A DNA stretch of 64,000 nt from Monodelphis domestica (GCF_027887165.1 NC_077232.1:4791895-4855894); one strand, 5' to 3'; shown: positions 40,901 through 50,254, counted from the stretch's first letter. Notes: a model not told the origin generated them from the letters alone. Program-made: numbers and translations.

Positions 40901-43618
40901 TTGATGGCAAGCCAAGAGAGCAGGTGCCTGGGGTTTGCCGTCCTTTTTAAATGTATTTGTGTAAGATTTATTGCTGCTGCTTGTGCTTGTGAAACATGGC
41001 TGTTCTGATGGTGAGCGGCTGATGATTGAGTGTGTTTCCTCCCCACTTTTCTAGGTCTTGCTGGTTGGTGCTGACGACTTCACGTTAATTGGAAAGCCAC
41101 TCCTCGGGTAATTACTCTTTATTTAGTGACCGTGCAGGGCTCAGGGGCTGGGGCGGAATCACTGCCCAAAGGGAAAGGTTTGTACATCTGTCCTCATCCA
41201 CATACACCGTCACAGTCACTGTTGGTGATCTTGTATCAGTGTTTCCCCGAGCCCCATCATTTTACAGGCCCAGAGAGCTAAAGGGATCTACCCGAGGTCA
41301 GAGTCCAGTCATTGGCAGTGGCAGGATTCACACCCAAGTCTTTAATGGTCAGTCCTGTGCTGTACTATGTGCCACTTGACTGAGTTCTGGACATGCCTGT
41401 GTCAGCAGACTCTCCAAACCCCAAATTTTGGCAAGACCAGTGCAATGCTAACCAGATCTGTCGAGTGGGTATCACCTAGCCCCCCCCCCTCCGAGGAGGT
41501 CCGAGAGCTTTGCAAACATGTAGAAATGCCAGCTGTCACCATCGTCATCCTCATTATTACCAAACTGAAGAGTCTTAAGAGAAATGTCATTTCCGTGCCT
41601 CACAGACTAGATCTCGTCCGTGTAGAAGCCACAGTTATTGAGAAGACGGAGTCGTGGCCAAAAATCTACATGAAGTTTAAGAGAAGGAAGAACTTCAGAA
41701 GAAAGAAAAGTAAGTTGGAAAAATTGGAGCCTTCTGCTGAGCTGGCCCTGCTGCCACCCGTAGGTTGAGGGACTGAACCTCCATCCCATCCATTTCATGT
41801 CTTATGGGGCCCGAAGGCCCAACTCACCCCAGCCCTGTGTGGCACCCAGTGCAAGGCTTGTTATTCCCACTTCACAAATGAAAGAACTGAGTCTTTGCTC
41901 TAGCCAGTCAGGGTCAAAGGCTGGTTTTAAACTCGGGTGTCCTGTGCGCCTGAGCTGCCTCTCCAAGAGGAGAGGTTGTGATGTCTTTTCGAGGTGCAGA
42001 TAGGAAAGGGCCCCCTGCCAGCCATAGTCTTCCTCCCTTGAGCCTTCCAAGGTGGCTACAGTTCTCCCATTCCCCAAGATGAGGAGGCTCAGAGAGCAAA
42101 AGGAGGTTCCGGCCACATCCTCAGCTGGGCTCATTTTGCCACTGACCCCTTGTGCCAAGTACTGGTCAAGATGTGGGGGCGCGGCCCCTTGATGTTCTCT
42201 TTCTCGGTGGATAGGCCTTGAGCCACACATGCCCGCTGCTATTCCGTACTTTAGCCCCACAGCAGCCCAAAGTATGAAGGAGCGATTGATGTCAGGTAAG
42301 GCCAGAGTCAGTTGTCTGGCCCACATCGGGTACATGGCCTGGGCCCAGCTCGAGGCTCCATCACCAAAGAAACTCTTGGTTGCAGATCGAGGAAGCTGAT
42401 TTTTTTTTAGCCCTTGCCTTCCGTCTTGGAGTCAATACTGTGTATTGGTTCTGTCAACATGGAAATCTAGAGATCCCCAGTTTATTTAGTTGGGAGGTAG
42501 AAAGCCCAGGTTTTGACCTTGTCACAGGAGAGGTTTCCCCCTGTGGGAAGGTCCCATTTCACCAGACAATAGACATCCACTTCAGCTTTGGCGCAGTAGG
42601 TAGCACATCAGCCTCGCAAGCTGAAGGTCCCGAGTTCGATCCTCAAAAGGAGGGTGTGATATACTGGGAAAGAGCTATTTGACTTCAAGATGGGATCTGC
42701 CTCCCACCTGAAGTGGACGTCTATTGTCCGGTGAAGTGGGTCCTTCCCTCAGGGGGAAACCTCTCCTGTAACAAGGGCAAAACCTGGGCTTTCTACCTCC
42801 CAACTAAATAAACTGGGGATCTCTAGATTTCCACGTTGACAATTCCAAGGCTGAAGAGTGGTATGGGCTAGGCAATGGGGGTCAAGTGACTTGTCCAGGG
42901 TCACCCAGCTGGGAAGTGTCTGAGGCCAGATTTGAACCCAGGACCTCCCATCTCTAGGCCTGGCTACCTGGCTCCACTGAGCTACCAAGCTGCCCCCGGA
43001 AGCTGATAGTTTTAAGGACCATTAAGAAATGCTTTTCTCAACTGGCCCTTAATGAAAATAGGATGACAGATAAAACTGCTTTTCCTGTATCCATGGCCAA
43101 TTTGTCACAAAAGCACAGACTCTCTTCTGGGCCCTCCTGTACCCTCTGTGATCTCATTACTTAGTGCAAGGTAGAAGCAGTGTAGCCTGCCAGTCACTGC
43201 CCATCCTCCTGTCTTCCTCTCCTTGTATCCCATTCCCACATCTTCAAGGGACTGTCCATTCTGTTGGGCTAGGATTTGCATAACAATTCAGCTGATGACA
43301 AGCCAACTTTGCAGCTGGCACATCTTTTTAATTATTATACAGAGCAGGAGTGTGTGTCACTGACAGCAGCCCTCAGTGATCAAGGCTCAGGGTTCCATTC
43401 ATTCTCCCTCCAGTGTCACCTCCAGCCCCAAATCATTTTTAATGAAAAAGATTTGGGGCTCTGACAACAGAATGCTCTTATTGTCATAGAATAGCTGAGA
43501 TTTGTAATAGTAAGGATTGTAAAGTCTGAAACCCTGTTTTCCATCTTTTTCAGTTTTTATAAGACCCCAAACTGTCCTTCGGATAAACACCGTAGAGATT
43601 GCTCCAAGTTTGTCATGA
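27121..43618 (+). CDS. MRPL21: MRPL21, whole gene (7 exons): mitochondrial ribosomal protein bL21m
   Basis: bL21m is a structural protein of the mitochondrial large ribosomal subunit. Seven plus-strand exons join in phase (142, 58, 86, 164, 53, 104 and 65 nt) to 223 codons plus stop. The first ~65 residues are rich in Ala, Arg and Ser with few acids, as expected for a mitochondrial targeting sequence. The L21 domain runs from ~107: [19 protein letters not shown], then [40 protein letters not shown], a basic [10 protein letters not shown] stretch, and the C-terminal [15 protein letters not shown]. Start ATG 27121 has A at -3 and G at +4. No disabling change is seen. Introns 3 (~4.9 kb) and 4 (~6.7 kb) are full of mobile elements. 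Confidence 0.96.
27626..27683 (+). CDS. MRPL21: MRPL21 exon 2
   Basis: 58-nt exon reading [18 protein letters not shown], still presequence-like. Acceptor tctttcag, donor GTAACG. Supported by phase and position more than by conservation. Confidence 0.82.
27684..29235. other. MRPL21: MRPL21 intron 2
   Basis: 1.55 kb. Contains an unclassified old repeat-like segment at 28,200-28,330 and a CT-rich block at 28,970-29,060. No hidden exon seen. Confidence 0.5.
29236..29321 (+). CDS. MRPL21: MRPL21 exon 3
   Basis: Reads [20 protein letters not shown] then PEEETQQHR, close to human PKTSLSSPPWPEVVLPDP. Acceptor tcttccacag, donor GTAAAT. Confidence 0.93.
29586..29990 (+). mobile_element. Older MAR1-type SINE split by a younger one
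   Basis: Left part 29586-29664 and right part 29869-29990 join into one element. Its own target duplication is agtagagtcc / agtagggtcc. Confidence 0.88.
29665..29868 (+). mobile_element. Younger MAR1-type SINE nested in the older copy
   Basis: A full-length, consensus-like copy flanked by the 12-bp duplication aatctggcttca (29653-29664 and 29869-29880), which is internal sequence of the host SINE. Confidence 0.93.
30478..30625 (+). mobile_element. MAR1-type SINE, partly deleted
   Basis: Head gggcaactaggtggcatggt, then gctgtgtgaccctgggcaag and a degenerate tail; about 60 bp of the middle is missing. Confidence 0.8.
31162..31829 (-). mobile_element. Probable ERV LTR (variant family), solo
   Basis: On the minus strand it begins TGTGAATTTTAAAACTATTC and ends CAACCATAATTTCA. 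Its 3' part resembles the 32660-33455 LTR (shared ggttgagactgaaa on plus). No clear target duplication, so the ends are provisional. Confidence 0.5.
31842..32055 (+). mobile_element. MIR SINE (ancient)
   Basis: attatccccattttacaatt, aaacctgaggtagatggagt and ggatttgaattcagagtctc follow the MIR consensus in order. Confidence 0.75.
32070..32659. other. Unclassified AT-rich stretch in MRPL21 intron 3
   Basis: No known element recognised. It contains two aataaa motifs and lies between two LTRs, so it could be degraded ERV sequence. Confidence 0.3.
32660..33455 (-). mobile_element. Solo ERV LTR, 796 bp
   Basis: On the minus strand it runs from TGTGAAGATTCGATTTAGCT to ...TTAACA. It aligns along its length with the 797-bp LTR at 43999-44795, including the shared ctgattgtaacaa and the ggttgagactg/ggttggactctg ends. 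Possible 4-bp flanks taaa/taac. No retroviral genes adjoin it. Confidence 0.78.
33695..33940 (+). mobile_element. Second marsupial SINE family (cctcagtttcctcatctataaaatg type)
   Basis: Head aatacttcagttcaaatcca, body cctcagtttcctcatctata and tail gaaaaggaaatgtcaaacca, ending in cacaactgaaaaacaact. Shares the tRNA-like head but not the MAR1 tail. Confidence 0.75.
33952..34095 (+). mobile_element. MAR1-type SINE, internally deleted
   Basis: gtagctaggtggctcagtga...cacttctagctctatgaccc...; about 120 bp upstream of MRPL21 exon 4. Confidence 0.78.
34219..34382 (+). CDS. MRPL21: MRPL21 exon 4
   Basis: Reads [20 protein letters not shown] then [20 protein letters not shown] and GERIRMEK, the core of the L21 fold. 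Acceptor ttgtttcag, donor GTGAGG. Confidence 0.96.
34709..35037 (-). mobile_element. Solo ERV LTR, 329 bp
   Basis: On the minus strand it starts TGTAGTGAAGGAGGCC, has a TATA box (TATATAAG, plus 34841-34848), a poly(A) signal (plus tttatt 34776-34781) about 60 nt later, then GTCTCTGTGTCTCC, and ends CTACA. This U3-R-U5 order is that of a compact retroviral LTR. No internal genes adjoin it. It is antisense to MRPL21, about 330 bp after exon 4. Confidence 0.82.
35272..35470 (+). mobile_element. ERV LTR 5' fragment
   Basis: Starts TGAAGATGGGATTTGGCTCT and follows the first ~200 bp of the 797-bp LTR family (ctgattgtaacaatgaagat, agtagatctacccattttaa), then stops matching. Confidence 0.72.
35480..37540. 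other. MRPL21 intron 4, old LINE-like sequence
   Basis: Around 36,350-36,800 the text resembles an L2 3' half (cttccctttcctgagctttc, cttcgactactgcaagagag). No exon-like frame. Confidence 0.4.
37545..37645 (-). mobile_element. Second-family SINE tail (reverse)
   Basis: ttgttgagtcatttcagtcg, gaccccatttggggctgtcc and tggccatttcctttctcttc are the reverse complement of the tail seen at 38,560-38,650. Confidence 0.7.
37663..37836 (-). mobile_element. MAR1-type SINE
   Basis: Reverse-strand copy (gtgaagtgacttgcctaggt, tcacacagccaggaagtgcc, ctgcaccacctagct), directly behind the second-family fragment. Confidence 0.85.
37892..37973. repeat. (GT)n-(GC)n-(AC)n alternating tract
   Basis: 82 bp of strict purine-pyrimidine alternation. 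The GT half is the reverse complement of the AC half, with GCGCGC at the centre. Confidence 0.95.
38405..38660 (+). mobile_element. Second marsupial SINE family, near full length
   Basis: Head ccactaggtggcgctgcagt, body cctccgtttcctcatctgta, tail gagaaggaaatggcaaacca and gaagagtcagccacaactaa. Confidence 0.82.
39120..40110 (+). mobile_element. Degraded L1 ORF2 fragment with a nested SINE
   Basis: tactggttaaaaaacaggac, aatttctgataaaggtctca, ataagataaatggtccaaga and agagaaatgcaaattaaagc follow the order of the C-terminal ORF2 region of L1. Many stops and indels. Confidence 0.65.
39786..39983 (-). mobile_element. MAR1-type SINE inside the L1
   Basis: Flanked by a perfect 16-bp target duplication, aaattaaagcaacttt, at 39770-39785 and 39984-39999: a textbook L1-mediated insertion. 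Confidence 0.95.
40265..40378 (+). mobile_element. L2 3' end fragment
   Basis: tttgcacagtatctggcaca then tagaaggcatttaataagcg is the conserved L2 3' terminus. Confidence 0.6.
41055..41107 (+). CDS. MRPL21: MRPL21 exon 5
   Basis: 53-nt exon reading [18 protein letters not shown]. Acceptor cttttctag, donor GTAATT. Confidence 0.95.
41235..41350 (+). mobile_element. MIR-like fragment
   Basis: cccatcattttacaggccca, gagagctaaagggatctacc and caggattcacacccaagtct; low similarity. Confidence 0.45.
41606..41709 (+). CDS. MRPL21: MRPL21 exon 6
   Basis: Reads [20 protein letters not shown] then [14 protein letters not shown], the RNA-binding basic part of bL21. Acceptor gcctcacag, donor GTAAGT. Confidence 0.96.
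42452..42841. mobile_element. Fold-back element with 134-bp inverted arms and a tRNA-like core
   Basis: Arms 42452-42585 and 42708-42841 are inverted copies with 8 mismatches in 134 (counted by eye). Termini are TGTCAAC...GTTGACA, with gttc/attc flanks suggesting a 3-4-bp target duplication. The 122-bp core carries a tRNA-Met-like sequence. No protein-coding capacity. I do not recognise the family. Confidence 0.9.
42586..42657 (+). pseudogene. tRNA-Met-like sequence in the fold-back core
   Basis: tggcgcagtaggtagc matches the A box and D arm, and ggtcccgagttcgatcc the B box and T arm, of eukaryotic tRNA-Met. The anticodon stem tcagc/gctga pairs, but the loop ctcgcaa would give anticodon CGC. 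The acceptor stem pairs badly, so this is a tRNA-derived promoter or relic rather than a working tRNA. Confidence 0.7.
43554..43618 (+). CDS. MRPL21: MRPL21 exon 7 and stop
   Basis: Reads [21 protein letters not shown] then TGA. Matches the human C-terminus TVLRINSIEIAPCLL. Acceptor tctttttcag. Confidence 0.95.
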
Positions 43619-43648
43619 TCTTTTGGCTGATACTTACCTAAGTGTGAA

Positions 43649-43654
43649 AATAAA
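43649..43654 (+). promoter_or_regulatory. MRPL21: MRPL21 poly(A) signal
   Basis: AATAAA 31 nt past the stop codon, followed by a T-rich run, giving a very short 3' UTR of about 50-60 nt. Confidence 0.85.
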
Positions 43655-43802
43655 TGTTTTTTTAAACAAGATCTAGTTTGATATGTTTTTAATAGTTATT
43701 TGTGAATTTTTAAATGTCATCCCTTTATAATTATTTCTACAGATTGATTCTGTATAATAGAATCTTTCATCCCATAATTTAACAGTCAAGAAATGACCCA
43801 GC

Positions 43803-45239
43803 CTGGATTTGTACCCCAAAGAGATAATAAGGAAAAAGACTTGTACAAGAACATTCATAGCCGCTCTCTTTGTGGTGGCCAAAAACTGGAAAATTAGGGG
43901 ATGCCCTTCAGTTGGGGAATGGCTGAACAAATTGTGGTATCTGTTGGTGATGAAATACTATTGTGCTCAAGGGAATAATGAACTGGAGGGATTCCATGTG
44001 TAAAGATTGGATTTAGCTATCTCCTGATTGTAACAACGAAGGTATTTAGCTCTTCCTTTATAGTGAAGCTAGAATTGTAGTCCACAATCTATTTTTAGAT
44101 TTTAATCTACAAAAAGGTGATAATTCAGTATTTTAAGTACATCTACCCATTTTAACCACAAAAGAGTATTAAGTAACTACAAAAGGTGAACTTGCCAAAA
44201 AAGGTGTTAAGTAACTCCAAAAGATATAATCTAACCAAAGAAGGTGAGAACTAAAGAGTGGGCAGTCCTGGAGAGAGCATCTGCTGTGATTGGTAGCCAT
44301 GAAATTTAGGGGAGGTGACACAAGAGAAAAAGATTCTTTAAAAAGAGGATGAAAGGCCAGAAGAGGAGATAGATATTTGACTTCGAGTTGGATGAAGGAT
44401 CTATGACTCAGAGTTGAAATCGGAGGAGAGACTGGAGACAGACACTTGAGGAGCGAGCAGAAGACGGATACCCAGACTTCTTTTCATTTAGACAGTCATT
44501 GTTGGTGAGTGAAAGGCTGACTTAGTGACCCCACCTTTCTGGAGGCATGAAGCTTCCAGGAAAGGCCCATCTTCTTGAGACTCTCTTCCCCTGAGAGGGG
44601 CTTAGAAATTTCTAACTGGCTCAGAGGAAGCCAGAATTTTCTCTCTCATTCCTTAATATCTTCCTTCTATCGTAAATATTGTAAATAAACTACCATAATT
44701 CATTTTACTTTAGTAATTCGTTTGGGATTTAGAAATGTAAATCCCTGGCGACCACCTATTATATATTCAGAGTCCAACCACAAATAAATTTAACACATGT
44801 GAACTGGAAAGACTTCCAGGAAGTGATGCAGAGTGAGAGGAACAGAACCATGAGAACATTGTACAAAGAGACTGATACACTGTGGTACAATCTAATGTAA
44901 TGGACTTCTCCATCAGTGGCAATGCAGTGATCCTGAACAACTCAGAGGGATCTACAAGAAAGGATACTATCCACATTCAGAGGAAGAACTGTGGGAACAG
45001 AAACAAGAAAAACAACTGCATGATCACATGGTTCAATAGGGATAGGATTGGGAATGTAGACTCCAATGATCATCCTAGTGCAAACGTCAACATGAAAATA
45101 GGTTTTGACCAAGGACACATGTAAAACCCAGTGGAATTGTGCATTCCTAGAAGGGGGGAGGGGAGGGAAAGAATGATTCTTGTAACTAAGGAATAATGTT
45201 CTAAAATGACTAAATAAAATTTTCCAAAAAAAAAAAAAA
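43803..45239 (+). mobile_element. L1 3' end, interrupted by an LTR
   Basis: Parts 43803-43998 and 44796-45239 together make a marsupial L1 3' region (ggtggccaaaaactggaaaa; ggggaatggctgaacaaatt; acatgtaaaacccagtggaa) with a terminal A tail at about 45225. Confidence 0.88.
43999..44795 (+). mobile_element. Solo ERV LTR, 797 bp, inserted in L1
   Basis: Runs TGTAAAGATTGGATTTAGCT...TTAACA with a perfect 4-bp duplication catg on both sides (43995-43998, 44796-44799). The L1 text resumes exactly after it. A possible poly(A) signal aataaa lies near 44,690. No retroviral genes, so it is a solo LTR left by recombination. Confidence 0.9.
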
Positions 45240-45602
45240 GAAATGGCCCAGCCCAGTTAGAAATTGGGGTCTCTGATGCATCTGTGGCCTTTGGGGGCCA
45301 TGTGACCAACAAGATGGAGGAATAACCATCTTCTCTGATGTCCACAAGTCTCAAACTTCACCAAAAAAGATGATGCACCTGTAGGAGTAAAAATGAATAA
45401 ATTCTCCTAGTATTTTAAAATATATAGGATTTTTAATAATAAATCAAAAGAGAAAAGAAAAAAGGTTCTTTCAGTCAAATGAGCGGAGCAAAGAGAGCCA
45501 GAGACTCACACCTGCAGCACTTTACCAAAAGCACAAGCTCTGAAAAAAGAGTGGTTCTCAGCCAAATTTATCTCCCAAGCCCCTTTAGTAAAATGAGGAT
45601 AT

Positions 45603-45806
45603 GGGGGCAGCTGGGTAGCTCAGTGGATTGAGAGCCAGGCCTAGAGACGGGAGGTCCTAGGTTCAAATCCGGCCTCAGCCACTTCCTAGCTGTGTGACCC
45701 TGGGCAAGTCACTTGACCCCCATTGCCTAGCCCTTACCACTCTTCTGCCTTGGAGCCAATACACAGTATTGACTCCAAGACAGAAGGTAAGGGTTTAAAA
45801 AAAAAT
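45603..45806 (+). mobile_element. MAR1-type SINE, full length
   Basis: gggggcagctgggtagctca to ggtaagggtttaaaa, flanked by an aaaatgaggat duplication. One of the most consensus-like copies. Confidence 0.95.
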
Positions 45807-45809
45807 GAG

Positions 45810-47345
45810 GATGTAAATTAAAAGGATGCTGGGAATGTAGCTCAGGTGTGACAAATTTTCCACCTGCACACCAAAGATAAAGCAACTTCATTATCTCTAT
45901 AGTCTCCAACACCCAAAATCCAAAGGGAGGTTTTAAAAACAAACCAAGAATCAATGCTCACTGAACCTGAATTCACTCAGGAGTCTCCCCCACTCTCAGC
46001 AGGGAGGTGTCACTAGCAGGCCCAAGGACACAGCACAGATTTACAGAACCCACCCACGCCCAGTCTACTCACTGTCTTTCTAGTGCCCTGGAGACTCCAG
46101 AGCACCCACACTGCTCTAAACTGCCAGAGCACTAATGGGAAGGAGGTGGGTAGAAATATAGTACAGCATCCCCCAAAGCTAAGGAAAAGGGCACAACATC
46201 TACCTGGAGTCAGTCATCACTAGATATAGCCTTAGGCCAGTGAACCATGAATTACCTCCACATGGAAGGAAGCCAAGATGCTTTGAGATCCAACTCTAAA
46301 GGAAAACCCCATCAAAGAGGAAGGAGTCAGAAAGTGAATAGGCGGAGAGAAGGCAGATTACCAAAGTCTCAGGAAAAAGAAAAGTAAGAACTTGGACAAA
46401 GCAGATAAATCCAAAGAAAAAGTGACCTCCAGATTTAATAAACACATTTGGGCATCTGAAAAAATGCTACAGAACAAAGGAAAATGACCCACCACTTGAT
46501 GAGACAGACAGTGGAACCTGCAGAGTGAGGAAAACAGACCCGCTGTTCCCAGGGGTTCAAAAGAAAGAGAATGAGAACCGAATTTATAGCCTGCACAGCA
46601 GAAATACAAACAATAAAAAATTTGAATCTCTAATGGCAAGTGTCATTGCCAAAGAAACGCAAGAGATCAATGAATTGGGATTGCAACCGATTCACATGAG
46701 GGACAATGTAGGGGAGAAAAAGTATCAAAACATACTGACCTCAGGCAGGCTATGGAGACCCAACCGGAGGATCCCAGGATTCTTAGAAGAGCGCAGAAGG
46801 ACAAAAAACGTGAATGTAATGCCTCACTTCTGAATATGAAAAATGAAATAGCAATTGAAAGAATTCACAGGTCAGCTCCAGAAAGAATTTCCACAGCTGC
46901 CAGCCCTAAGCCTCTTTGTGACTAAATTGACCAAGTGAGTTCAGAAACGCCTTCAAATACAAAGAAAAAGAAGCTCAAGTGATGTAAGAAAGTCATCTTC
47001 CACCAGTGAAAGAGAGTGGAATCACGTTTCTAAGAGCTCAGGCTGCCAAGGGACGTACAGGGCAAGGCTGAGCTTAATGGTAAACGAAGAAAGAAGGACG
47101 TCCAATAATAACGAGGCTTTTGAATTATTTTGAGAAAGAAACCAACCCAAGGGGTGCTTTGCTTCTCTAACACCCCAAACAACAGAAATGTAGGAGAAGT
47201 TAATAAAGGCGCCAGCCAAGGATGGCAGCAGAGACCAGGAAGAGACTTGGTTCCCCATGTACACAAGAAGGCAGAAATCTGATAGAGGGGACAGTGCATT
47301 TAAGGACAGAATCTGGCAATGCTCTGCCTTCAAGGGAATCCATTT
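45810..47345. other. Unclassified, probably LINE-derived
   Basis: A-rich plus strand with a broken frame near 46525-46833 (EFESLMASVIAKETQEIN-like). Phrases such as agctcaggctgccaaggga and taatggtaaacgaagaaaga suggest L1/HAL1-like ORF1 remains. Not certain. Confidence 0.35.
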
Positions 47346-47604
47346 TTTCATTGTTTTTGTGGGATTACCCTTTTTGTGGGGAGAGTACGTGATGTGGAGA
47401 GGGCAGGGGAGTTCAAGGGGATAGAGAGGAGCCCAGCAATGAGGGGTAGAAAATAGTATTTGTCATGTGGATGGCTCTCTGGAGGGGAAAAGGGAGAAAT
47501 ATATGGTGAAGTAAAAGACAAGATATCAGTAAAAACTTGGGGGGGGGGATAGAGCTACAAAGAAATGCCTCTTCCAGGGCTGGAATCATGCTTCCTGGAG
47601 CTTA

Positions 47605-47830
47605 CAGGCACCTGCAGGTGGTATAGTAGTGCTGGGCCTAGAGTCAGCAAAACCTGAATTCAAATACGACCTCAGATATTAGCTGTGTGACCCTGGACAA
47701 GTCACAACCCCTGTCTGCCTCAACTACAATGGGGAAAATAGCAGCAGCTACCTCACCAAGTTGAGAATTAAATGAGATATTTGCAAAACCCTAAACATCT
47801 AGTAGGTGCTTAATAAGTCGCTGTTCTGCC
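47605..47830 (+). mobile_element. SINE/MIR-like element
   Basis: gcctagagtcagcaaaacct, gctgtgtgaccctggacaag, then ctagtaggtgcttaataagt. The head is tRNA-like and the 3' end resembles L2/MIR. Confidence 0.6.
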
Positions 47831-48132
47831 TATGAAGTATTATCTGTAGGCTCTGAATCCCAGCTTTACCACTTACTTAAAAGTACAGGTTGGCCTTGTC
47901 TCCCAGTCTACTTTATGACAAAGCATGGCCCTGAGTAGTCCTGGGCCCAGCACAGTGGGAGAAACAACACAGGGACAAGCCTGTGCACCCAGAACATCTT
48001 TGCCTGCTGAACAAGTTAACAATAGCATTGAATGTGTTTCTTTGCTCAAATAGTATGTGTATGTATAAACCTAAATAGACCAATATACAAACAAATGCTC
48101 GCTAGTCAATAAAATTTTATATACCACAAAGT

Positions 48133-49405
48133 AATTTTTTTTAATTTTTAAAATTTTTATTGATTAATTTAGAATATTTTTCCATGGTTCCATGATTCAT
48201 GTTCTTCCCCTTCCCTCTTCCCTCCCCCCTCCCCAAGCTGATGAGCAATTCCACTGGGTTTTATATGTATCATTGTTCAAAATCTATTTCTATATCATTA
48301 ATATTTACATTAGAGTGATCATTCAAAGTCAGCATCCCCAATCATATCCCCATATAACCATGGGATCAATCATATGTTTTTCTTCTGCGTTTCTGCTCCC
48401 ACAGTTCTTCCTCTGAATGTGGATACATTCTCTCTCATAAATCCCTCAGGATTGTCCTGGGTCATTGCATTGCTGCTAGTAGAGAAGTCAGTTACGTTTG
48501 ATTGTGCTACAATGTATCCATCTCTGTGTACAATGTTCTCCTGGTTCTGCTCGTTTTACTCTGCATCCATTCGGGGAGGTCATTCCAGTTCACACGGAAT
48601 CCCTCCAGTTCATTATTCCTTACAGCACAATAGTATTCCATCACCAACAAATACCACAATGTGTTCAGCGTTTCCCCAATTGAAGGGCATCCCCTTATTT
48701 TCCAGTTTTTTGCCACCACAAAGAGCACAGCTATTAATATTATTGTACATGTCTTTTTCCTTATTATCTCTTTGGGGTACAAACCCAGCAATGCTATGGA
48801 TGGATCAAAGGGCAGACAGCCTTTTAGCACCCTTTGGGCAGAGTTCCAAATTGCCCTCCAGAATGGTTAGATCAATTCACAACTCCACCAGCAGGGTATT
48901 AGTGTTCCAATTTTGCCACGTCCCCTCCAACATTTATTATTTTCCTTTGCTGTCATTATTGGCCAGTCTGCTATGTATGAGGTGGCACCTCAGAGTTGTT
49001 TTCTAATTTCTCTAATTAGGAGGGATTTAGAACACTTTTTTCATATGCTTATTGATAGTTTTGATTTCATTGTGTGAAAACTGCCTATTCATGTCCCTTG
49101 ACCATTTGTCAATTGGGGAATGGCTTGATTTTTTGTAAATTTGACTTGGTTCCTTATATATTTGGGAAATTAAATCTTTGTCAGAGAATTTTGTTATAAA
49201 AATGTTCTTCCAGTTTGTTGCTTTCCTTCTAATTTTGGTTGCATTGGTTTTGTTTGTACAAAAACTTTTCAATTTAATGTTATCAAAATTATTCATTTTA
49301 CCTTTTGTAATGTTCTCTATCTCTTGCTTGGTCATAAATTCTTTCCTTTCCTATAGATCTGACAAGAATACTATTCTATGTTCACACAAGCTAATATTTT
49401 TAATG
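48133..49405 (-). mobile_element. L1 3' end with C-terminal ORF2, reverse orientation
   Basis: T-rich start (A tail reversed), then the reverse complement of the same L1 3' end as at 43.8 kb, continuing into ORF2 C-terminus. A 102-codon minus-strand piece (49027-49335) has KIKSFC-like, SDKDLISQIYKEPSQIYKK and DMNRQFSHNEIKTINKHMKK motifs of L1 ORF2. 5'-truncated. Confidence 0.9.
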
Positions 49406-49930
49406 GATAACCCGGAGCTGGCATCAGAGGCTGTAAGCAGAGGTGCAACTCTGCTCCCTGCCCAGCGTCCTCTGCTTCTTTGTCCTGAGTGCTGCTGGCT
49501 GCCAGCCAAGGTTTCTCTGTGCCTTTGCCCAACATCCTCACCTGCTCATTCTGTAACCAGAAAACAGCCTCTGGACCGATTCCCAGAAGCCCAACCACAC
49601 TCACCTGAACAAGGAAGGGCCTTTTCTCTGATCAGAACAATGACCAAAACTTTAGGTCTGGCAAATCCAGTTCCTGACCTCCTTTCTTCCAGCTTAGCCA
49701 AAATCCCCCCTTTGGCAGGAGGCACCAGCCAGGGTTCGTGCCTTCCCTCTGGGATGACCTTGCTTCTAGACTATAGAGATTGTATGTGCAGCTGTTTCCA
49801 AGTCTCCCCCATGTGAATGTGTTTGTGAGGACAGGGGCCACATTTTTGCCATTCTCTGTAAACCTCGTGTTTAGCCCAAGGCTGGTACACAGCACTTTAG
49901 AAATGCTATTGACTGTGAAGTCTAAGACTA
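49406..49930. other. Unique-looking intergenic stretch
   Basis: GC-richer than its neighbours, with a plus-strand open frame continuing from the L1. No family recognised; an exon is not supported. Confidence 0.35.
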
Positions 49931-49934
49931 AAGC

Positions 49935-50138
49935 AGGGCAACTAGATGGCTCAGTGGATAGAGAGAACCAGGCTAGAGACAAGAGGTTCTGGAGTAAAAT
50001 TTGGCCACATATACTTCCTGACTGTGTGACCCTAGACAAGTCACTTAACCCCCATTGCCTCACCCTGACCCCTCTTCTGCCTTGGATCCGATACTTGGTA
50101 TTGAGTCTAAGATGGAAGGGTGAAAGAAAAAAAAAAGA
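49935..50138 (+). mobile_element. MAR1-type SINE
   Basis: gggcaactagatggctcagt...gtgaccctagacaagtcact...aaaaaaaaaa. Confidence 0.9.
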
Positions 50139-50254
50139 CTTGAAGAGTCAGGAGAGGCCGGGGTGTGAGGAGAGAGTCATATTTGATCTTAGGGAGCACC
50201 TGGAGTTGATTGCGGTGGGAAGATCAAAGCCCACCTTGTTTTTATGGAAATTTG

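Larger units (their letters stand above)
42400..42997 (-). mobile_element. MAR1-type SINE split by a fold-back element
   Basis: Left part 42400-42451 and right part 42842-42997 rejoin into one reverse-strand MAR1. Its own target duplication ggaagctgat is intact at 42391-42400 and 42998-43007. Confidence 0.92.

Noticed and set aside
42380..42988. Two frames sharing [15 protein letters not shown]
   Set aside because: They are the two inverted arms of the fold-back element read on opposite strands, not a protein repeat.
43999..44795. Complete endogenous retrovirus
   Set aside because: Only LTR sequence is present; no gag, pol or env frame adjoins any LTR in the window.
48374..49006. 210-codon plus-strand frame
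   Set aside because: Antisense of the reverse-oriented L1 3' end.
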